In this document: one piece after another, positions 60,101 to 64,000 of the stretch | How positions within the stretch are numbered: the first letter of the stretch is position 1 | Layout of the letters: each line of letters begins with the position of its first letter | Source of the DNA: VRUE01 sp035997045 | GTDB lineage: Bacteria; Actinomycetota; Thermoleophilia; Solirubrobacterales; 70-9 | Reading direction: 5' to 3' | Assembly: GCA_035997045.1 (NCBI GenBank) | Contig: DASYIY010000071.1 | Coordinates: 10,827-74,826, forward strand | DNA length: 64,000 nucleotides | Position numbers and translations under genes: made by a program | The notes under the pieces: model-generated | Database searches by the model: none | Seen by the model: only the letters and a program-made list of their open reading frames with translations | Told to the model about the DNA's origin: nothing

Positions 60101-60473
60101 GATGTTCGGCCTCGCCATCGATTACGAGGTGTTCGTCTTCGCGCGGATCCGCGAGGAGTACGTGCGCACCGGCTCGTCGCGCAAGGCGGTCGCCAATGGC
60201 CTCGACCGGACCGCCCACGTCGTTACCGGGGCGGCGGTGATCATGATCATCATTTTCCTAGCCTTCTCCGCCTCCGATTACATCTCGCTGCGGGACTACG
60301 GCGTCGTACAGGCGATCGCGATCGCGATCGACGCCTTTGTCGTCCGCCTCGTCGTCATCCCGGCGATGATTGTCTGGCTGGGGAAATGGAGCTGGTGGAT
60401 GCCGTCCTGGCTCGATCGCCTGCTACCAGGAGGGTCTGCCGTAATCGGGCCGCCGAAGCGCGAGCCCGCCTGA
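57168..60473 (+). CDS. MMPL-family RND transporter
   Basis: 1101 residues. First helix VVVVWALLVVALAGLGSN, five helices at about 185-355, then a second set near 400 and 905-1075. GLALGVDYSLL and MFGLAIDYEVFVFARIREEY are the MMPL signature segments with the proton-relay Asp. The second extracytoplasmic region, about 460-800, is a long helical rod with repeated L-x-x-G units (GKLSEGL, GKLAQGT, GKLADGL, RRLSDGV, QQLSPAL, DRLVNGL), as in YhgE/Pip and MmpL-like proteins. Relatives export lipids or surface molecules. The ATGA overlap with the secreted repeat protein suggests one machine. Confidence 0.88.
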   Translation: MSRGRSRSVVSRLLDKIADLATRRARLVVVVWALLVVALAGLGSNIERKVFIHPAYIDGTPSKRAHEIAVQEFGGGDTMIVMLRGPRADVEQQGQQLARRLGTVPRMRVVSPWARGAEIEGLRPAPGVAALLVHVAAAPGGGEDAVDVLPPVQRQVDENVTSPVHASIAGFPVVVNSVRTAGEHASVLGELIAVPILLLVLLFVFRSVLAALLPVVVGGAVVVATRGILDLMLGFVEIDLFAVSVVVMMGLALGVDYSLLAISRFREEREKADLTEAMQVTVSATARSIVPAGSALVLAMVASTLLIPGTIIRSVSLAVIVTALLSVLWAICVVPAMLTLLGDNLDRWSLPRRETSQVAPLRWSRRINRHPRAVVGIMCVLLLLAGLAFNLDSGTSSIALLPSADPGRLQQEEIQRYLGPGWVSPMEVVMDTGGTPVTSPSRLRALAAFQRKVERDPGVESMAGFSKVSKAVKPLEGINRTLADQERGLDRLETGIGKIYDGTKGGVSSLLEAEAGSKQLESGLGAAHDGAGVLAGALQLTSTGSGKLSEGLGRVDEGSGKLAQGTTQASTGAGKLADGLEKAQEQSGELQGSARLFKNAMLSGEDRLSEVRARLQSTEAQLAEARQALQRMTAGRSDPEFAATLRAVEVASRELTGTDPGTGEPLPSGGAGRGVDRAEGQFGVGLYLASRLDATGRQASRGIGKLARGAVQLDDGLGRLAAGGRRLSDGVSRLAQGGQQLSPALQRLSDGADRLVNGLGQLHAGAGQFSHGLEEGGAKSTLLVRALQRISDGLAHQRSPDGGGSQFDRLQRQSPGLFKSSYFILAGFDGTSPEKRRQIAFLINLEHGGQDARMVVIPSDEQTSDAARETKDRLEADAEGLASKTGTEVVVGGVAPTAIALNDEFRGQAPLMRLAFSLVSLLVLIPVLRSLVIPVLAALINLITVSASLGILSLLFNGSLLGGPGYVDVVVIPASMMVMFGLAIDYEVFVFARIREEYVRTGSSRKAVANGLDRTAHVVTGAAVIMIIIFLAFSASDYISLRDYGVVQAIAIAIDAFVVRLVVIPAMIVWLGKWSWWMPSWLDRLLPGGSAVIGPPKREPA

Positions 60474-60485
60474 ATCGCGCCGGCG

Positions 60486-60803
60486 CTAGGAGGCGATGCC
60501 GAACGTCGCGCAGACGCTCTCGCGGATACCGGGCGTGAGGCTGAAGCGCGCGGCCGGCCGCCCGGTCCGGGTGCCGTCGTTGACGCCCGGCTGCGTCTCG
60601 ATCACGCCCTCTGCCTCGAGCGCTTCCAGGTGGCGGCGCAGCGTCTGGTAGCTGGCGGGGCTGCGCAGCGCCAGCTCCGAGGCGGTTGCCTCGTCGACCT
60701 GGCTGAGCGAGCGCAGGATCTGCAGGCGGACGGGATCGGCGATTACGTCCAGCCAGTTCGAACGTTGCCGTGCTCTCGATGGCGCTGCAGCAGATGCGCT
60801 CAC
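60486..60803 (-). CDS. ArsR-type winged-helix transcriptional regulator
   Basis: 105 residues. WLDVIADPVRLQILRSLSQ, ASELALRSPASYQTLRRHLEALEAEGVIE and the wing PAARFSLTP form a complete ArsR/HTH_20 domain. No metal Cys motif is present. Convergent with the MMPL gene (12 bp gap). A possible regulator of the adjacent lipid genes. Confidence 0.82.
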   Translation of the reverse strand: MSASAAAPSRARQRSNWLDVIADPVRLQILRSLSQVDEATASELALRSPASYQTLRRHLEALEAEGVIETQPGVNDGTRTGRPAARFSLTPGIRESVCATFGIAS

Positions 60804-60918
60804 CCTGATCGACTCCTCCCGCTCGTGATCGCCGAGAAAAAAACTAGCCCGTTTACCAGCGATCCGGGGGTAGCTTCAGTTAAGCGGCATCACTACGCAT
60901 CACTACGGGCGCAAATTC

Positions 60919-62124
60919 TCAGGCCAACGAGCAGCGGGCCTGGTAAATCGAGAGGAAACCGCTCTCGAAGCCGCGCCGCGCCATGCGCAGGTAGAGGCGC
61001 CAGACGCGGACCCTTTCGGGCCCGGCCAGCCGCACGGCGTCGTCGAGGTTCTCGTCGAGCCGCCGCGCCCAGTGGCGCAGGGTCTCGGCGTAGTCGTCGC
61101 CGAACTCCTCGACGTGGCGGGTGACGAAGCCGGCCCGCTCGAGCGCCAGCAGCACCCGCGAGAGGTGCAGCGGTTCGGCGTCGGGGAAGACGTAGCGCTC
61201 CGAGAAGGGCCCGGCATCGGGGTCGCTGTGGCGGAGGCGGGCGATGCCGTGGTTGAGCAGCCGCCCGTCCGGCTCGAGCAGGCCGGCCAGGGTGCGGGCG
61301 TAGACGTCGATTTGGGCCTCGCCGACGTGCTCGACCATGCCGATGCTGGCGATCGCGTCGAAGCGTTCGCCGACCAGGTCGCGATAGTCCATCACCCGGA
61401 TCTCGATCCGGTCGCCGACCCCCGCCGCCTCGGCCCGTTCGCGGGCGCGTTCGGCCTGGGGGGGAGAGAGGGTGATGCCGACCACGCTGGCGCCGTGCCG
61501 GGTCGCCGCCCAGAGCGGGAAGCTGCCCCAGCCGCAGCCGACGTCGAGCACGCGGTCGCCCTGCTTCAGCGCCAGCTTGCGGGCGACCATCTCGAGCTTC
61601 TCCTCCTGCGCGGCCTCCAGCGTCTCGGCGCCGCGCGAAAAGACCGCGCAGCTGTAGGTCATCGAGTCGTCGAGGAAAAGCGAGAAGAACTCGTTGGAGA
61701 CGTCGTAGTGGTGGCGCACCGCCTCGGCGTCGCGCTCCTTGCTGTGACGGTGGCCGCTCGGCCGCAACTCCGCCGCCGGCCGCTTCGGCGGCCGGTTCAA
61801 CCCGGCGGCCTGCACCGCGGCGAGGAGCAGCCGCGCCTTGTCGCCGCCCTCCAGGGCCGGCGGCTGCCAGCCGTCGAGCAGCTCGATCACGGCGTCGATG
61901 TCGCTGACCTCGATCGCCCCGCTGACGTAAGCGCGGCCGAGGCCGAGCTGACCGGGCGCCAGCAGCGCGTGGGCGGCGGCGCTCGGCGAGCGCACGTAGA
62001 AGGTCGGCCCGCCGCCGTTGCTCGCCGGCAGCCGCGTGCCGTCCCAGAACTCGACCGCGAAGGGTCGCTCGGGGATGCGCGCTTCGATCTCACGGCGCAG
62101 TGGAGCGGTCCTGGCAAACGGCAT
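60919..62124 (-). CDS. cfa: Cyclopropane-fatty-acyl-phospholipid synthase family methyltransferase
   Basis: 401 residues. SAM-binding motif VLDVGCGWGSFPLWAA, preceded by HYDVSNEFFSLFLDDSMTYSCAVF and followed by GITLSPPQ and SIGMVEHVG, all conserved in CFA/MMA synthases. The N-terminal ~110 residues resemble the lipid-binding CFA_N region. It would methylenate or methylate unsaturated acyl chains in membrane lipids. Divergent from a desaturase that could make its substrate. Confidence 0.9.
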   Translation of the reverse strand: MPFARTAPLRREIEARIPERPFAVEFWDGTRLPASNGGGPTFYVRSPSAAAHALLAPGQLGLGRAYVSGAIEVSDIDAVIELLDGWQPPALEGGDKARLLLAAVQAAGLNRPPKRPAAELRPSGHRHSKERDAEAVRHHYDVSNEFFSLFLDDSMTYSCAVFSRGAETLEAAQEEKLEMVARKLALKQGDRVLDVGCGWGSFPLWAATRHGASVVGITLSPPQAERARERAEAAGVGDRIEIRVMDYRDLVGERFDAIASIGMVEHVGEAQIDVYARTLAGLLEPDGRLLNHGIARLRHSDPDAGPFSERYVFPDAEPLHLSRVLLALERAGFVTRHVEEFGDDYAETLRHWARRLDENLDDAVRLAGPERVRVWRLYLRMARRGFESGFLSIYQARCSLA

Positions 62125-62212
62125 CGGAGCGGACCATATCGACGCCGCGCGGCGGCCGGAAGGGGTCCTTCGGCTTTTCTTGGCTCGCCGATCCGTATGA
62201 TCGCCTCACTTG

Positions 62213-63142
62213 ATGGAAGCTGCGGGACCACTGCCATCCGATATCCAGCCGGTCGCCAACGAGACGCGCGACCGGATCATCACCGGCTTGGTCACGCTGA
62301 TCCCCTTCGTCGCGCTCGGCCTCGCCGCCTGGCAGGTCTGGGGCAAGGCCCTGCACTGGAGCGACATCTTCCTCTTCCTCGGCATGTACTTCTTCACCGG
62401 CCTGGGAATCACGGTCGGCTTCCACCGCCACCTCACCCACCGCAGCTTCAAGGCGAAGAAGTGGCTGCACGGCCTGCTGGCGATCCTCGGCTCGGCGGCG
62501 ATCGAGGGCCCGGTGATCTCCTGGGTCGCCGACCACCGCAAGCACCACGCTTTCTCCGATGAATTGGGGGATCCGCACAGCCCCCACGTCGATCATGGCC
62601 ACGGCTGGAGCGGCGCCATGCGCGGCCTCTTCCACGCCCACATGGGCTGGCTCTTCATCCACACCCAGCGCGGCAACAAGGAGCGCTTTGCGCCCGACCT
62701 GATCAAGGACCAGACGATCAACTGGGTCGACCGCACCTTCCTCTACTGGGCGATCGGCGGCCTCTTCCTGCCCTTCGCGCTGGGCTGGGTCATCGGCGGC
62801 ACCCTCTTCGCCGCCTTCACCGGCCTGCTCTGGGGCGGCCTCGTCCGCGTCTTCGTCCTGCACCACTTCACCTACAGCATCAACTCGCTCTGCCACGTCT
62901 TCGGCAAGCGCGACTTCGAGACCAGCGACGAGTCGCGCAACCTCGCCCTGATCGCGATCCCGACCTTCGGCGAGGCCTGGCATAACAACCACCACGCCTT
63001 CCCGACCTCCGCCACCCACGGCCTCGGTCGCTGGCAACTCGACATCTCGGCGCTGGTGATCGACTCGCTCGAGAAGATGGGCCTGGTCTGGGACGTGGTT
63101 CGGCCCACGCCCGAGCGCATGGCCGCCAAGGCCGCCCCTTAG
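62213..63142 (+). CDS. Membrane fatty-acyl desaturase (delta-9 / stearoyl-CoA type)
   Basis: 309 residues from ATG 62213 (a TTG lies just before it). Three histidine boxes: HRHLTH, HRKHH and HNNHH, as in acyl-CoA/lipid delta-9 desaturases. Four membrane helices. It would introduce a double bond that the divergent Cfa enzyme can modify, linking both to membrane fluidity. The 3' end overlaps the next convergent gene by four bases. Confidence 0.92.
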   Translation: MEAAGPLPSDIQPVANETRDRIITGLVTLIPFVALGLAAWQVWGKALHWSDIFLFLGMYFFTGLGITVGFHRHLTHRSFKAKKWLHGLLAILGSAAIEGPVISWVADHRKHHAFSDELGDPHSPHVDHGHGWSGAMRGLFHAHMGWLFIHTQRGNKERFAPDLIKDQTINWVDRTFLYWAIGGLFLPFALGWVIGGTLFAAFTGLLWGGLVRVFVLHHFTYSINSLCHVFGKRDFETSDESRNLALIAIPTFGEAWHNNHHAFPTSATHGLGRWQLDISALVIDSLEKMGLVWDVVRPTPERMAAKAAP

Positions 63143-64000
63143 GGCGCTTCGGCCGATTCGTACCAGTCGATCCAGCCGTTACAGGCCTGTCCGAAGGGGA
63201 CGATTCGGTGCGGCTTCGCCTCGACCGCGACCAGCTCGCCGAGATTCGCCTTGCCGGTGTAGCCGCTCAGGCTCTGCAGCGCGCTCGCGTCTTCGGCGGA
63301 GATCGTGAAGTGGATCGGCTTGCCGTCGCTGTCGATCTTGCCGGCGGGCCAGAACTGGCCCTCGTTGGCGAGGCTGATCGTGTTGGGGCGCTGCCCGTCG
63401 AGCGCCGCCGGTAGCGACTCGTGCAGGCCGGGCGCCGAGAGGGTCAGGCCGAAGGGAGAGAAGTACTGCAGCGAGAGCAGCCAGCGGCCGGACGGCAGCT
63501 TCATTGTCTGCGAAGCGCCGTCACCCGTTTCCAGCGCGGTTCCAGGGCTCCAGTGCCCCTTGCCGCCAACGACGGCGGCGGGGAAGAGCCCGGCCCTGCC
63601 GGGGTTCGAGGTGAGGATGCGGATCTCCGGCGAAGCGCAGTCGGCGTGTGCGGCCGGTTCGGTCCCCTCGAGCAGCACGTGACGGTCTTCTGGCACCGGT
63701 CCGGTCCTCTTCCAGAGGATGTATGAGGGGGTCGCGGCGACCCGCCTGAAGCCCCGCGGCGCTTCGCTGTTCCAGGCGGCCCGCCCGGTGATCACGTACG
63801 GGAAGCGTTCGAGTGTCCCGTGCGAGAAGGAGTCGAAGTCGATCGGGCTGTAGGCGTCGCCGGTGTCGAAGGGCTTTTCGGGGCTGGGGGAGACGTCGGC
63901 GTCGGGGAACTCGACCAGCGGCACGTGGGTGTCGGCGCCCTGCAGCTCGTAGGCCGCGTAGCGATCCTGTCCCGCGTAGAGCACCGGTTCCCCATGCAGG
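63139..64000 (-). CDS. C-terminal part of a large envelope protein (partial, 5' end outside window)
   Basis: The frame runs from the window edge (HGEPVLYAGQDRYAAYEL in frame upstream of the first internal start) to a stop at 63139. At least 287 residues, soluble and beta-rich in the visible part, no membrane helix. The sequence VLYAGQDRYAAYELQGAD resembles the region after the last helix of actinobacterial membrane-bound glycosyltransferase/transferase-like proteins, followed by a lectin-like beta domain (GRWLLSLQYFSPFGLTLS). Function unknown; the true start lies beyond 64000. Confidence 0.55.
   Translation of the reverse strand, partial: LHGEPVLYAGQDRYAAYELQGADTHVPLVEFPDADVSPSPEKPFDTGDAYSPIDFDSFSHGTLERFPYVITGRAAWNSEAPRGFRRVAATPSYILWKRTGPVPEDRHVLLEGTEPAAHADCASPEIRILTSNPGRAGLFPAAVVGGKGHWSPGTALETGDGASQTMKLPSGRWLLSLQYFSPFGLTLSAPGLHESLPAALDGQRPNTISLANEGQFWPAGKIDSDGKPIHFTISAEDASALQSLSGYTGKANLGELVAVEAKPHRIVPFGQACNGWIDWYESAEAP

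Noticed and set aside
57270..60218. A 982-codon open frame antisense to the MMPL transporter
   Set aside because: Composition is His/Arg/Gln/Asp-rich without membrane or domain pattern, as expected from antisense frames in GC-rich DNA; the sense frame has clear MMPL motifs.
60870..60905. Short repeat CATCACTACG as a regulatory array
   Set aside because: Only two copies; could be chance.

Overview
The window is GC-rich and gene-dense. It has four-base start/stop overlaps, many GTG and TTG starts, and tRNA genes without an encoded CCA. Gene content suggests an actinobacterium of class Thermoleophilia (Solirubrobacterales-like): a complete pentose-phosphate set, PQQ-type and TolB-type beta-propellers, large secreted proteins with repeated CP-x-x-S-x-x-G-T-V motifs, P450s and cytochrome bd. 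The lineage is an inference from content; no rRNA is present.

Layout. 1-1.5 kb: a visibly less GC-rich, accessory-looking segment. It holds the N-terminal 438 codons of a SIR2-like plus P-loop NTPase protein, then phased short repeats that run up to the 3' end of tRNA-Ser(TGA). This looks like the edge of a tRNA-anchored island carrying an anti-phage-type gene. 1.7-13.6 kb: metabolic genes (MFS, aldonolactone-type oxidase, fold-III PLP enzyme, two P450s, pyruvate kinase, enoyl-CoA hydratase, thioesterase), tRNA-Ser(GCT) and tRNA-Arg(ACG). Each of these two tRNAs is followed by a truncated gene and a convergent P450. A mini-gene with an extreme Shine-Dalgarno and a hairpin lies at 11.8-12.05 kb. 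13.7-17.9 kb: coiled-coil membrane protein, VPS62-like membrane fusion, DHA2 exporter. 17.9-24.4 kb: a branched-chain-type ABC uptake cassette (substrate-binding protein, LivH, fused LivM-LivG, LivF) with a GntR/UTRA regulator and a Rieske oxygenase, probably import and oxidation of one small molecule. 24.5-35.6 kb: aldo/keto reductase, YrhK-like, LtrA, second DHA2 exporter, MBL hydrolase, SRPBCC, PQQ propeller, GH26-like hydrolase, agmatinase-family hydrolase, RecQ. A decayed efeO follows.

36.4-51.3 kb contains zwf, gnd, pgl, rpiA, tkt, tal and pgi, nearly the whole oxidative and non-oxidative pentose-phosphate pathway. They are interrupted by an XRE plus nucleotidyltransferase toxin-antitoxin-like pair, a BBE-type flavin oxidase, an FHA-HTH protein, a TolB-like protein and a Ser/Thr kinase with a propeller sensor. 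The tkt-tal-pgi run continues through cydAB and a HAD phosphatase. 54.5-60.5 kb: a secreted repeat protein translationally coupled to an MMPL/RND transporter. 60.5-64 kb: ArsR-like regulator, cyclopropane synthase, fatty-acid desaturase, and the C-terminal part of a gene that leaves the window.

The main non-coding signal is a set of intergenic palindromes. Four share a ~45-bp consensus, and two ~110-bp nested ones are homologous in opposite orientation. The candidates most likely to be undescribed systems are the SIR2-NTPase locus with its phased repeats, the XRE/nucleotidyltransferase pair with its 20-bp operator, the hyper-Shine-Dalgarno mini-gene, and the dispersed palindromes.
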